Positions 47,756-60,934 of a stretch of 64,000 nt of DNA are shown here, in pieces (position 1 is the first letter of the stretch; every line of letters starts with the position of its first letter). Source of the stretch: Stropharia rugosoannulata. Its lineage: Eukaryota; Basidiomycota; Agaricomycetes; Agaricales; Strophariaceae. A program made the translations under genes and the position numbers. The stretch lies in NCBI GenBank assembly GCA_028532985.1, contig JANCIK010000010.1, positions 1,550,001-1,614,000 on the forward strand. Reading direction: 5' to 3'. The notes under the pieces are model-generated. The model did not search any database. It saw only the letters and a list, made by a program, of their open reading frames with translations, and was not told where the DNA came from.

Positions 47756-49243
47756 CCATCCAGCATGCAGTTATGATATGAATGAGATTACAAACTTTAG
47801 AATGCCACGTCCAAGCATTGGCAGTGTATATGACGATACCTCTTAAGTTGGGAGTACTAGTAATGCATCTGCGCTCGAATCTTAAATATGCCAATGACAG
47901 CATCTTGTCCACCGCATGGCAAGAGGGTGACATGTCAAGCGGGGATAGTAATAAGATCTGTCAGCCTGAGACAACGGCTCCGACGGTGATGAAGGACTCT
48001 AGTACTCACGGTTGAAAACAGCGAGGACATCCAGTATACTCTTGTTCATTGTACCATGGGAAATATCTTCCCCATGAGAAACGGTCCAAGTGGGTGAATT
48101 GCCTACCAGCGTGGTGTTTCGAAAACAGCATGCATTGTGTAATTCAAAGGTTTAATTTGTTGAAACATACACGAGTCGTCGATGATGACGAGACAGAAAC
48201 ATGGCTTCATTGGATTGTACCGCGCCAACATGAATTTTGGCCACTACTGGAACGTACGGTGCTTTTAGTATGTCAAAAAATTTTCCGTAAAGCCTATAAT
48301 TATGACATGGTACTTGCATGGTACAGTTCTGAAACAAGCGGAAAGATCCAACCGATTCAAGAAATGTTGATGGAAGAGTCCGGAGGTTGAACGTTGAACC
48401 AATGAAGCAAAGTTTTATCCTAGGAGAACATCAGCCAGTCTACAAACAATGAAAGCTGCGGGCGCTTACAAGCATTATCAGCATTCCATGCATCCTCGAG
48501 GTAGGTCCAAGCACGCATCGGTTGATCGGCTGCAGCACGCTTGGGAGTTGCCCTTGACCTCGACAAGGAGCACGTCGCCAGAACTGATCCATTACGATAG
48601 GATAAACGACCAAGTTCGTAAATTAGGTTGTACTGTCTCGAGGCGGCGCTCGGAAGCAGCGAAGTAGGTGAATCTTGGAATCCACGGTCGAAACAGTAAA
48701 TGAGGAAGTCGTTATGAGATCCGACTGAAATAAGCGCCTAATGATCATGACAATGATAGGGAAGTTCACGTTGAGTTCAGTATTCACGCCGTCTTACTGC
48801 CATTCAGCATTGAATAATATTGAGACTTGTCTTGCTGGAGGCGTAGTCGGTGGACTCCCGAGTCCCACGTGACGCAAGTGTTCCAACCGGATGAGGCAAA
48901 GATAGAACCATGATCTCATTAAACGTTATCGCGCCAGCACGACGTCTGGCGCCACTGAGCAAGTGAGAGATATTTGTTGTACCCCATGCAGACACAACGC
49001 CGTACACTGGATATACTTAGCCGCAGCCTTTCAAAGTCCACAAGTGGGTCGAATCAAGATTGAACCTTAGTCAAATATCTGTCATTTGACAGTATCTGGA
49101 CATTGTAAAGAAATTTTTGGCAAGCCCATAGTTGTAACGGTATGAATTGAACCAATCAAAAAGAAAAGAAAAGAAAACCGATCCATAAGTTGTTGATGAA
49201 AAGAGTTCTCGGAAGTTGAACCAACAAAGAATCATGACCAAGA
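47756..49243. other. Spacer between caspase units 2 and 3
   Basis: Plus-strand ORFs here (48049-48390 and others) look fortuitous. The stretch near 48714-48754 (GAGATCCGAC and following) resembles 52255-52295 upstream of unit 3, about 70% identical, another sign of tandem duplication. Confidence 0.5.
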
Positions 49244-51729
49244 TCAAGCTCGCCTCATGATGACAGCAAAAGTCTTCTCTGCCCACTGGTGCGCAAAATG
49301 GCGCTGAATGGGAACACGATCCTGCTTCATTCCCCGGAGTGCGGTGAATGGCGAAACCTCTTGTAGCATGTTATCGAGGTCAACTGGCTTATTCGAGAGG
49401 AAAAGTTTAAAAAAGCCCGCCTCGATATCATAACCAGAATTCATCGCGAATGAAAACGGCGGCACTGTCGATCCCACACCGGATCCGTATCCAATTCTCA
49501 AAACAGGATGAGACCAAGGTGCCTCGGGGTTCGAGCCAATGGCCGGATTGAAAGCATATGCTAGCGGTTAACGTTTAACTGTTAGAGTGTTTAAAACCAT
49601 ACAAAGAAGACGTACTGATAGTAAATTCGACATTATCAAAATAAAGAAGGACAGGGTACAGTTTTGGGTTTTCTGAAGCTGTATGTTTAAGTTGAAACCC
49701 GTAGAAGGGGCCCAGGGAACTGTCCGGGTTTGAGTCATCTACAACCAAGTCGATACATCCAGATCCGTCAATCCAGTTGGGGCTATCGGTAAGTGCTGTA
49801 AATCGTTCTTCCTCCAAATTTAACGTGTCCTTGACGCCCAAAAAGGAGATGGAAATTTGATCCAGCGATAGCGGGTTCTTGGACGTGCGCCTCAGATGCC
49901 AGTAGTAATGTGAAAGTCCCTGCAAGGTGCTTTTCAGTGTTGCATCGTCGTTGAAGGCAAACCTTGGGAGAAGCTTCACATTTCTGCGCCTTAGAGCCGA
50001 GTCAAGCACGTCAAAGCGCAGCCGATTACTATCTATGCACAAGCCAATCTGAGCAGCACCAGGGTTATATGTTATTACCACGTCACTCAAAGCATTTGTT
50101 AGTAGGCGTCGGACACGAGAATTCAGGTCGTCGTCGGAAGAGTCGACATAAAGCGTAAGATGTGTTTCATTTGACCAGCGTAGTAGGGCAGGAGCAGGCT
50201 GACGGGGTAGGGGAAAACGACGGGAACCGTTCGAAATGGCTTTTAACTTGGTAGTACCAGACAGAATGTCAAAGTCGACAATGATTGCAGAGCCAATGGG
50301 CACTTCCTGATGCTCCTTTGATTTGCTTTCAAAGATGACCAATTCATCGCCAAGGGTAAGTCCATGTACTTCGCCTTCTTGGATGGTAAAGTCGTAAGAG
50401 AGATCTCCTCTTGGACCCTCCCTGACTTCGAGGAACTTTTTGCTGTTTGAAGGGACATAACTTTGGAATAAAGGCCGATTTTTGTGCACCCCATCGCACT
50501 CTGGATGCTGCCTAAAGGTGGTAATAAATGTATATCATGATCCAGACATGTAACAATTTTATGCCGCATATACTCACCCGTCAATCGGTGGCAGAAGGCG
50601 GATTATTTCTGAGCAGGTCAAGGCATTAGGGTCGTGTTTCTTCAAGATGGAGAGCAGAGCATTTGAAAAACGGCCTCCCTTGTTGACCTCTTCCGCCGCT
50701 GACTCGTTAGATGCACATGCAGAAAAGTACACATATGAAGAATTCCCAAAGAATTTGAGTGATGTAGGCGTGGTTCGTCCTCGTGTAGCCATACTCGGTA
50801 TTATATTATTGTCCAGATCGTTTGGTACTTGGTATATCGCAGTCGTGTTATTCTGAGTCCTTACAATAATGTGCGAATCATGGGAAGCCGGGCCTCGTAA
50901 GGCGGAAGCGGAATGGCAACAATCAAAAATGATTGTCTAAGGATAAGTTTGTTATGAGTACTGCTTTCAGTGAACAAGGAGTAAAAATACGTACAATGTT
51001 GTCACCCTTCGCAGATGAAATGTTGTTGAGCAAAGCTGCCATTGTGTAGTCTGGAATAGCCATGTATTGATATTTGTCTGGATCGCGGTTAAAATCAGAA
51101 GGAACGAGAAGTTCTATTGTTTTAGGATATTCAGGTCCTGTCATATGCGAGGGTGGGCAAGCCTTTAATCCATGGCCAGCGTAGAATATGAAGATTGCAT
51201 CGCCCTCGGCTATCCGTTCATCTTTTGCAAGATTTTTGAACGCGACGATGATTTTATCCCGCGTAGCCTCTGAGTCCCGAAGGAAGGTAATACGATCTCC
51301 AGGGACTTTCAAATCTTCCAGTAAATATGTTTCGAACTTTTGAGCATCCGAAATAGCACAAGTAAGGTTACTAAACTTTGGCATCGTACTGGGGGTGCCA
51401 GAGGCGCGTAATTGCTGCCCTTCAATCTCACTCCCGGAAGTGCATCCATTGTAGTCATTGATACCTATAAGCAGAGCAAAAAGTCTATATGGTATTGAAT
51501 TCCAGTCCCAAGAATAATTAACAAAATGACATGGCTCACTTTGCAGGATTAGGTGCTTCGTACGCTACGGGAGTAATGGCCGGCAAAGGCACTCTGGGCA
51601 TTTATGACATGAGCAATCAATTGGATTGAGTATATATTGTACTCACACAATGGCTTTCTCTGAGCTACAAGGAACAGTAGTCTCGTTCAAAGTATCTGTT
51701 TGAATCCCTTCTTCTCTAATGGCAATCAT
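49244..51729 (-). CDS. Caspase-domain protein, array unit 3 (subfamily A)
   Basis: Six exons, 732 residues, all phases consistent: 51647-51729, 51540-51593, 50995-51484, 50578-50936, 49616-50511 and 49244-49560. The start MIAIREEGIQTDTLNETT is a short acidic exon; unit 2 has a comparable one, so an extra upstream exon is possible. The caspase core shows LFALLIGINDYN, FYAGHGLKACPPS (His) and IFDCCHSASALRG (Cys). The small subunit has FGNSSYVYFSACASNESA. The middle domain has EVHGLTLGDELVIFESKS and LSHYYWHLRRTSK; the C-terminal module has RIGYGSGVGSTVPPFSF and AGFFKLFLSNKPVDLD. Catalytic residues are intact. It is a minus-strand neighbour of units 2 and 4. Confidence 0.92.
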
Positions 51730-53112
51730 AAGCGATATATGTTAGATAAATATAAAGTAAAAAATGAGGGTTGGTATAGGTATATGCACCTTGTGGTCTT
51801 CCGCCCCTGTGAGTCGGGGAGTTTCCGTGAAGGCCCTTTATTCTGTATTGAAGAGTGTGATTCTTTGTTTTTCCTGACAGCGAATTTAGAGTGGAATACA
51901 ACTGATTGATTATAAGATGTTTTTATTTTATTTTTACCTAGCAGTGGCAATGGGAATGCCAGGTTTCCCTGACGAAACTGAATCTTCCTTTTCTTTTTCC
52001 TGCCAAAAGTTGAACGCTGTCCTACGTGTGGTAGCAGACATTGAAAAATGAGGTCTAAACACTTTAGTTAACATACTATGTTTGTGATATGTAGTGTACA
52101 TGAAAAGTACTAACCCTGGAAGTAACGATCTGATTGCTGCGTGCTAGTGTGTAAGTTCGACTGAGTTTAATGACCCGTTTTATAGAGCTTTTATTAAGTG
52201 GCTAATACAGGATATCGCTACAGAATGAGGTACTAATCTTGAGCCTACATCATTGTGAGATCCGACCGTAATGGGCGCTTACTGGTCGTGGAAGTTTCAC
52301 ACCATCTTTCTTGACACGAGCTTCCCATGAGGTTTTAGTCTTCTGTTTAACATACATAGAAATGAGCTAGAAGGACGGAGAAATTTGCAAAGGAGCCGAG
52401 GAGGAGCATCTTCGAGATTATAGAGTCGGTTGAGACACTGCTGGCGGCTGAAAGTAAATTCCCACGCGATCTACTTTCCGACGATTTCGTACATACTGTA
52501 AGTAGACATAAGTACCTACCGATTTCGAACGGCATTCACGATGACTCGGCATATGTGATGAAGTCAACGAGTTGAAGAAATGTAAGAGTTGTATCGCCGG
52601 CAGGTCGTTAATATTTAATGAGAACTCGAGCAAGTTTTACAATGATTTTTTTTTCTATAGATACAGTTTTGTAGTACTATTTCTTCACATACATATATTT
52701 AAGTGGAAAGCCGCCGCGCGGCAAGCACTGAGAGGAGAGAAGAGGACACGCGAATCACACAAACGGAAACAGAGGCTGAGAGAGACTGAGGGAATGGACG
52801 ACAGGATGGAAAGAGAGAACCAAGGAAAGAGCCGCGGGAGAAAGAGAGAAGGGACGCGTGCTATAGGACGCGTCGCTGTCCTTACAATAAGGTACAGAAG
52901 AAAAATCGAAGTAAATGCCGAGTACATACGAACGTGGAAAAAACATCAAGTTGAATTTTGTTTCAAAAAATCATAGCAAATTAACAGCAGCTACGAATAA
53001 CGATAAGAGAAGTACAAGTAACAGGTTGAATCAGGACAACAAAAGAGGAGAGATCACGACAGGTAAGCGCCTATACAAAAGATATAAGCGAGTCAAATAC
53101 ATAAATTTACAA
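51730..53112. other. Spacer between caspase units 3 and 4
   Basis: No gene recognised. The part at 52700-52870 is a purine-rich low-complexity tract (AGAGAG/GGAAA), which opens long but meaningless frames on both strands. Confidence 0.55.
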
Positions 53113-55507
53113 TTAATTCGCGGCTTTCAGGTTTTTCCCCCGTTTTAGGATTACCGTCACGGTAATAGATCCCCAGCGAGAAATTGGCGGCTTTACGATC
53201 TGCGACAGGGTTTGAGGCCGTTTCAATCCACGCAATTTGGTGAACACAGGTTGATCTTGTTCTACACTTCGTAGGTCCGCAGGAGTGTCGAACAAAAATA
53301 GCTTGAAAAAGCCTGCCTCGACGTCGTTGCCTTCTGCTAAGAAGAACTCGAAAGGTGTGATGTCTGAACCAGGTCCCACACCGTAACCGATGGTCATGGA
53401 CTGTCCTGTTGCAGGCCACGGCGCTTCAGTATTATCTACTTTGGCCGCGTGGGGAAAAATACGTGCTGTAAATACAATCAATTAAACGTCAGAGTTCTTC
53501 AAGACTTTAATGTATGAGAATTGCATACTTATTGTAAAATCAGAGTTGTCGAAGTAAAGCAATACTGGGAAGAGTCCACCGCCTAGCGCATTGTTACGTA
53601 TTTCCAAGCCATACAGGGACTCTACATCTTGAACGAGATTGATGACGGCCGCCCCATCTTGAGATAATAGATTGTATGAACCCGCCACTGTGTTGATCCT
53701 AGGGGACCCAATATTCGTATCTTCAACTTGAAACAACGATAGTGTGATTTTGTTGGTAGGAAGAGATGAGCTCGTACGCTTGAGGTGATAGTAATAGTGC
53801 GAAAGCCCATTTAAAGCTTCTATGAGATCCCTATCGGTGTCTGGTGTATAATGAGCCTTGAGCTTGATTTTTCTTTTCACCAACTCGGCGTCCACGACGG
53901 CGAAACATAGCTGCTTGTCTCGACCCTGGTTCGCGTTGACCGACGATATATAAATATGGGCATCTTGGAGCTTTCTTGCTAAGGTACAAGCACGGGTCAT
54001 GCGAACACGTTCAGACAGCGAACGGTCTTCGTTTTCGATATACACCAAAAAATGTTCTTGCTTAGTTGTCGACGTTGCTAGTACCGCTACCGGGTGGGGA
54101 TATTGAGATGAAGAAAAAGTCCTCGACCCTGATGTAAATTGCAAAGATGAAGCCTCAGAAGATACTTTGATGATAACCACAGTTGCAATGGGACTCCTCA
54201 TGTCTTCTGGCGCTTTACTTGCATACACGGTAAGCTCGTCCCCTTGATTCAATCCTTGGTTTGTTCCCCCCTCTATAGTCAGGTCCGAAGACTTTGAATG
54301 CCCAGCCCCGTAGTAAATATCAAAACAGCCTCGTTTACTCCTTGGAGTGTAGCCATGGAAGATAGACCTCTCATTGCTGTTTTTCCCTTGACACTGAGGA
54401 TCTTGTCTGAAAGGCTAGGATGAGGTCAAATTGTTCTTTGAAATTATCAATGCTTACCCATCTATTTTTTTCAGAGCAGGTATAATGTTAGAGCACGTAA
54501 CCCTGGTACCTTCAGTACCGCGTTTGAGATACTCAAGCAAAGCTTGAGTGAAACACCCTCTACTCAACACTTCCCTTGCCATCTGCGCCGACGTACAAGC
54601 AGAAAAGAAAATATATGCGCTGGCTCCGAGGTGCCTTAGTGACGGGGGCGCAGTCAAGCCCCGAGTTCTTATTTCAGATCCCCAGATATCCTTGTCTAAA
54701 TCGTCTGGAAGAGGGTATTTTAGCTCTGGACCAGAACGCGTGAGTACATGTCTTTGATCAGGCGCTGGCTTAGTTCCCCGTAAGGCCGAAGCAGCATGGC
54801 AGCAGTCAAACACGACTGTCTACGGCATGAAACATCAGCTACCATAAGTTCGACATATATACCTTAGAACTCACAATTTTATCTCCTTTCTCTTTCGATA
54901 TGTTGTTCAATAAGACGGCTAAGGTGTAATCAGGAATTCCCATATTATGAGCATTTGCAGGATTTTTGTTGAAATCGTGAGGGACAAGAACTTCGATGTA
55001 TTGAGGACATCCGCTTATCTTCTTCAATCTCAAAGGCGGGTAAGCTTGCGCACCATGTCCGGCGTAGAATATAAAGATAGAATCGCCTTTCTTGATGTCT
55101 TCATTAATGGCCAAGGATTGGAAAGCCTTGATTATACTGTCTCGAGTGGCCTCTTCATCGCGGAGAAAGGTGATCTGGTTCTTGGGAACACCGAGAATCT
55201 CGACAAAATAATCGTAGAAGTCCTGTGCATCCGCCACGGCACCCCGAAGATCATCAAAGACAGCAATGTCATGGGGATTGCTTGTTCCGGCAGGCGCACT
55301 TGCACGAAGCCCAGTGGCATTCGTGGACCCGTTGGTTGCATTTACACAGTAGGTGTTGATGCCGATGAGTAGAGCGAATAATCGTGAACTGTGAGATTAC
55401 ATAAATGTGTATACCACAACGTACTAACTATGAAAAGTATTCACGTACGACTCGGACTTAGCAACATTGGCTCCATGAGTATTTGCATCGGTGACTGATG
55501 CGCACAT
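53113..55507 (-). CDS. Caspase-domain protein, array unit 4 (subfamily B)
   Basis: Five exons, 721 residues, phases consistent: 55449-55507, 54875-55388, 54458-54819, 53529-54406 and 53113-53465. The N-terminus MCASVTDANTHGANVAKSES is short and polar. The core has SRLFALLIGINTYC, FYAGHGAQAYPPLR (His) and VFDCCHAASALRG (Cys; Ala replaces the usual Ser after CCH). The small subunit has GASAYIFFSACTSAQMA and GCFTQALLEYLK. Middle domain NQGDELTVYASKAPED and LSHYYYHLKRTSSS. The C-terminal module is TIGYGVGPGSDITPFEF and AGFFKLFLFDTPADLR, the IGYGVG variant that marks units 4-6. Unit 4 is the most diverged of subfamily B. Confidence 0.91.
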
Positions 55508-56943
55508 TTCGCTATTAATACCACCAGGACGGAGTGCGGCAGTGATTGATGCTGTTGGCGTCGGGTGAAGTGAAAGAACCAATTTCTATGGTGCGTTAAG
55601 TGGCCGAGTGATTTAGAAGAAAGTGACTATCATGGAGGCAATGTAAGTGCGCACCCTGTACTTCTATTCTTGCGAGATGGTATACTTGGCAGGGCTGAAC
55701 GGCTTTCTGAAGGAATTTACTGGCGATGTCAATCTCGTAGGGCTTGCGATGGATGGCTTCCGAGAAGGTGCTGGGGGCAAGGAGGCAGGTAAGTAAAGAA
55801 CTTGGCCCAAGATATCTCGAATCGGCCAGAAGGATGAGAAAGGACCAGATAGAGACATACTGAAATAGCCAGCCGCGATAAAAAGGTGTGTAGTCCCATT
55901 CATTTTTGGGCGCTTCACGCTGACCCCATGATCCAAAAGCCGTTGTCATCGTGAAATATGGAGCTCTCTAAAGCAACATATATAGAAGAAGCAAGCAGTA
56001 ATCGGTGCATGGGAAAGGTGCCACATATGCCTGCGAATGGGAGTTTATGTAGACGGAAATACCCAGAAGTATATATTGAAGATGGGATGCCACAATGGGT
56101 ACAAGAAAAGGTGCGGCGTCTGAAATTCCCCGATGACGATGGCGCGTTACCGGTAGGGTGCAGAGGCAGGATTGACGAAGTACGTCATAAATCACCAAGT
56201 CTGCTTCATGTACTCTATGCTTTACTAATGTGTCAGGACGGCCTTTGTGACCCGCATTACATTTGTCATTACATTTGTCTACGTGAAGACTCGCTGAAGA
56301 CCAGATATGCCAGAAGCAGAAAGAATGCAGAAACTGAACAAAGAGGGTGAGTGGTAAGTTTTTGAAGTATTGTACTAGGAGAATAAACGGCCCGGAAGTT
56401 TTTGAGTTCGCCGTCTCTCGTGATCCCTTGCTGGAGGTGGGATCTGCTTTAGCCGTTAATGTATGTAGTACATACTTGCTAGACTCGCCCCCAAACAACA
56501 AGCAGAGAGTGAAATCTCATATCAAGGGTTCTGCGACGTTTGAAAAGAACCAAGTATGTACCTGCCGATTTGTGAACCTTTGTGAAGCACCTTCAATTCG
56601 CACTCCAAACCCTTTTTTTGACCACTTTGCACTTGTTCTGCTCTCGGCCACTCAGTGCACACCCCTGTAGTAGTAACAAGCACGAATAGTGAAGTTCGAA
56701 CCGCACCAGTGGTAGCGAGTCCAGCTTTCCCTTTAGCTCATGCAGAAATAACCAAATGCAGCACTCAATGACCGGTGACTGCATGTTGACAGTGCGGTCA
56801 TTGTTCATAGCAGACGTCGTTCATCTCTACTGAATCGAGGACCGTAATACCCAAACCCCATCTCATTCGTTTCAACTTTCTACTATATCTGACAGTTTGG
56901 TATGTACCGGTTCCTGAACACGAGTGCTCACTTTATACGTCCA
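55508..56943. other. Spacer between caspase units 4 and 5
   Basis: Minus frame 55596-55949 (WDYTPFYRGWLFQYVSIWSF) looks protein-like but has no family match or clear splice sites. The rest is unassigned. It also contains a short caspase-like fragment, listed separately. Confidence 0.45.
56395..56427 (-). pseudogene. Caspase-gene fragment
   Basis: The 33 bases match 43000-43032 of unit 1 (codons for GITTDGELKN) at about 30 of 33 positions; read on the minus strand they give GITRDGELKNF. No larger open match is visible nearby, so this looks like a remnant of a decayed or broken caspase copy. Confidence 0.5.
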
Positions 56944-59401
56944 CTAACCTCGGCGTTGAATTACCGAAAATGTTATCGCACCCCAACGCGACTTCGACGG
57001 CTCAACATTGGGAAGTGGGTCAGACTTCATACCGCGCATTTTGACGAAAGGTGACGCGTCTTGCTCCACGTTTTGGAGGTCAACTGGAGTATCGAAGAGG
57101 AATAGTTTAAAAAACCCGGCCTCAACCTCGTGCCCCTTGTCCACGTAGAAGCTGAAAGGATTAATGCTTGACCCGGGCCCAACTCCATAACCAATGGTTA
57201 CTAGCCCTCCATTCGCGGGCCATGGCGAGTCAGTCTCTCTTTCTAGGCTGACTGTATGCGGAAAGCTACGCTCTGAAGAATGGCGTCGAGTTAGTATTTT
57301 GTACAGCATTTCCTGTGAGGGCACACGTACTGATTGTGAAGTCAACGTTATCGAAGTAAAGTAAGACCGGGTAAAGCTTGTGTTGTTGGTTTTGTTGGTT
57401 GCTATCATTCTTGATTTCCAGACCGTATATAGTTTCATCATTGTCACGGACAACGATGTCAGCTGCGTGCGTAACTTTGGAAACTAGGTTTGTCGAATCG
57501 TCTGTCCTAACCACACGAGGGTGACCATGGCCGTTATCTTTGAGCCGGAACATTGAAATAGAAATGTTGCTAGTCGAAAGACGTGTGTCGTCGGCCGGAA
57601 GAGATGTATCGTCGGTCAAAAGGGATGTGCTGTTTCGCTTTAGATGATGATAGTAGTGCGATAGCCTACTCAAGACGTGCGTAAGGTCTGCCTCTGTGTC
57701 GGGCGTGAAGTGAGGTTTGAGTTGAACATTCACCAGTGCAGCGTCAACCACCTGGAAACATAATTGGCTGTTCGGGGCGGAAGAAAGATGAATATGAGCC
57801 CTGTCCATGGTTTTCACCAGTACAGAACCGCCGATATCTCGAACCCGTTTTGCGAGTTCCAAACCTCGGGGATCGACATATACTGCTAGATATTGTGATT
57901 CATCCACCGTGATAGCAGGCCTGTACAAAACTGCGGCAGCTTGAGGATAATCAGAGAGGGTGATGTGTGTATCTGTGGTAAACTCAAAGGATGACTTGTC
58001 GATTGAGACTTCCTTGAGCACAATAGTTGCAATAGGTTGGTCCTCAGCCTGAAGTTTGTTTGCATATACAAATAACTCGTCGTTTGCAGAGAGTCCATGA
58101 GCCTCTCCGCCTTTCAAGATGAATGAAGGAATTGACCCATTCTTCGGTTCCACACGGAAGTCAAAAAAATGCTTTCGATACGGTGGGGTGTAGTTGTGAA
58201 AGATAGATCGTTTATCGCTCTGTTGACCTTCGCATTGAGGGTTTTGCCTGTATTTACGAATTTGAGCAAAGAAAAACAGGGTTGTTAATCTTAATACTAA
58301 CCCTTCAATTTTCAGATGAGACATGACTTCAGAACAAGTAGCTTTCAGTGCGCTCTGAGGATCTTCCTTTAAATAGTCCAATAGAGCCGCAGAGAAACAG
58401 CCTCTGTTCCCCTTTTCTTGGGCCCACTCCGACGTGTTACAAGCGGCAAGAAAGACGTATGAGCTAGTGCCGAAATGCTTGACATCTGGCGGTGTCGTCA
58501 TGCCCCTCTTCCTTGGCCCCCAGATATTCACATCTAAATTGTCGGGGATGTTGTAACGCAGTTCTGGACCTGACCGAATTCGAACCTTGTCCTCGTCAAG
58601 AGTGAATTCCTTCTCAAGAGTGGCTTGCCCTTTGACTGCGCGTAAGGCTGAAGCAGAATGACAGCAATCGAAGACGATAGTCTATGCAATCAACTGTGAG
58701 AATTTATATCTCCGAAAGTGATTTTAACTAACGATATTGTCTCCTTTATTCTTTGCAATATTATTGAGTAGGGCTTCTAGTGTGTAGTCGGGTATGGCCA
58801 TATTCTTCGAGTTAGAAGGATTTTCATTATAATCAAAGGGAATTAAAACTTCGACATGCTTAGGACATCCAGGAACATTTAGCAACCTCTTCGGAGCATA
58901 CGCCTGCGCTCCATGACCAGCATAGAATATGAAGATAGAGTCGCCGTTTTGAATGTTGGTATCTCTAGCGAGATTTTGGAAGGCTGTGATGATGTTGTTA
59001 CGGGTCGCATCCTTATCAATAAGGAGTTTTATATGACTCGTAGGGACTTTAAGGTCATCGACCAAGTAATCCCGGAAATGCTCTGCATCCGCCACTGCGC
59101 CGTGAAGATCTTCGAGAATTACCCGTTCAGATGAGTTAGATTTTTGCTGACTTGTAGCGGCTTGTGGACTGAACGTCGAATTCGAGCAATCGTGGTAGGA
59201 GTAGTTGTTTATGCCAATGAGCAAAGCAAACAGACGACTTGTGATGCAACCGTGTATGTTAGATAATACTGTCAAGTCAAGAATGATATAAGTACTTACG
59301 CAGAGGAATTTGAGGAGGAAGTTTCTTCTCCACCTTCCCCAAACGAAGATACTGTATAATCTTTCCGAAAACCAAGTCGCACCATCAAGTAACGAACGAC
59401 G
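56944..59401 (-). CDS. Caspase-domain protein, array unit 5 (subfamily B)
   Basis: Exons 58733-59237, 58302-58681, 57331-58247 and 56944-57272 are firm. A further 5' exon (about 59301-59401, GTAAGT donor) probably supplies a Ser/Glu-rich linker, and the true start is not fixed. Core: RLFALLIGINNYS, FYAGHGAQAYAPKR (His), IVFDCCHSASALR (Cys). The small subunit has GTSSYVFLAACNTSEWA and GCFSAALLDYLK. Intron 58248-58301 is in frame and reads as a hydrophobic insert (LRLTTLFFFAQI) if not removed. Middle domain: EAHGLSANDELFVYANK, with long near-identical stretches to unit 6 (DYPQAAAVLYRPAI; VDPRGLELAKRVRDIGGSVL). C-terminal module TIGYGVGPGSSINPFSF and AGFFKLFLFDTPVDLQ. Catalytic dyad intact. Confidence 0.9.
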
Positions 59402-60934
59402 CTAGGATACATCAATCAATACAATAGTCAAGCACACATCAAGAGTTGGAGTATAATACCTGGAGAGTGCCTCTTGTAGCATGCCCATTGCAGGATGTAT
59501 TGTTAAGATGTCGAACAGGCGAAATAAGTGGTTCGTAGGTGTAGAGAGACAAGAAGGAATAAGCCCCGCCTTAAGTAGCTGATATGTAATGATAGACCTA
59601 GACCATATTATCACAACTGAGCACAGGCGTCTCAAGATAAACTCTTGGCACCTCGCATTTGGGCGCCTATTAGTGCTTCTACAAAAGGAAAATCAGCGAC
59701 AAGATCGACCTGAAGAAGGGAGGAAGTGGCATATTGTGGTTCTCATGGAGAACCACGCGCTGCACCATCGACATATAGGACTACTTTTATATGAAACAAG
59801 CATGGCCTACAGCATGCCCACCCGTTCGTCACAGTGATCACTTTTCATTTGACAGGGGTGGGGTGTGATTAATCTCATATCGGTGGCTTGTCGGTGGTCA
59901 TGAGTAGGCACTAGACCAACACTTACACTAGACAGGTCTCAGTTGTAGAAACGTAACGCTGCAACTCCATGGCCAGTTTCTGCGGAGAGCACAATCGACA
60001 ATGGAGATTGTCCAGCAGACCTTGATACATGGCAGAATTTGGGCAGAATTTGATACATACCTCTTGTTACATGATACATGTTGACTTGGAGTTGTCCAAC
60101 TTTATGTGAAGTGCATGAGAACTTGATTCGCGCGACGGTGTCGTCCTGTGTCATCACCATTACCTAGCCTGAAGGAGAGCGGCGGTGAAGAGCAAGCCTA
60201 TTTTTATGTTGCACTCTGAAACAAGTTGAAGCCAGGTGCTGGCAGTGCTGCTGCCCTTGCGCTCGCGCCGGAGCAGCCGGCAGCTTGCTCTGAATCTAAA
60301 ACAATCCCCACTAGAGGGTTTGGCATAGATTTGCAAGATCTTAGTCTCGCAGGCCAGCCGTGTGGGTGTCCAAATAAGGTATCCAGGCCAATCCGGCGAG
60401 CGATCCACACAACGTCTGGTGCATTTCGGTGGGTTTACACCCCATTGCATTGGGTTGTTACCTGTCACTTACCTTTTTGGGCAATAGATAACACTGCTCC
60501 TCCCTTCAATCGTACGTCTACTGCGTGTTTGTGCTTGACATTGTTCCCCATTGTCAGATGACTTAGAAGTGAGAATTTCAAACGCCGTTTCGAATGAGTT
60601 TGAAAACTGCGTTGCACACGCGTAGAACGGGAGTAAGTTGGAACCGCCGATCGTTGCGTTTAGACTGCGAATGTTTTAAGTTTAACGCGTGAAAAAAAAA
60701 TACTCCAGTTCAACTCGGTTTTATTGCTTGTGCCGGAGCCCGAGACTTTGGCCTCGGAAATCCATGGCACTCCATGTAAGAGACTAGCGCGCCAGCCGGG
60801 CTCCGCCCGGCAGGCTTGCCTACACCAATGTCGTTGAATGCAAATCAAATCATATCCATCACGCTTATGAGAAATTTAATTTATAGTATAGTAGGTAGGT
60901 TACTCATTACAATCGACAATATCATACAAAACCG
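59402..60934. other. Spacer downstream of unit 5
   Basis: No gene recognised. A minus-strand frame at 59402-59635 ends close to the unit 5 upstream exon and might be part of a longer N-terminus. A GC-rich hairpin at 60795-60811 is listed separately. Confidence 0.4.
60795..60811. other. GC-rich perfect hairpin
   Basis: GCCGGGC, loop TCC, then GCCCGGC. It lies about 120 bp past the stop of the neighbouring minus-strand gene, so it might act in transcript 3' end structure, or be a fragment of a mobile element. Confidence 0.35.

Noticed and set aside
48049..48390. Plus-strand ORF of 113 codons between caspase units 2 and 3
   Set aside because: No family motif and no splice or start context; part of it is a duplicated spacer also present near unit 1.
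52572..52976. ORF of 134 codons rich in Arg, Glu and Lys
   Set aside because: It lies in a purine-rich low-complexity tract that opens frames on both strands.
55968..56501. Minus-strand ORF of 177 codons
   Set aside because: Composition looks random (Cys/His/Leu-rich), and it covers the caspase fragment in a different frame.
56690..56760. Possible tRNA on the minus strand (GGTTCGAACT resembles a B box)
   Set aside because: No matching A box or cloverleaf stems could be drawn around it.
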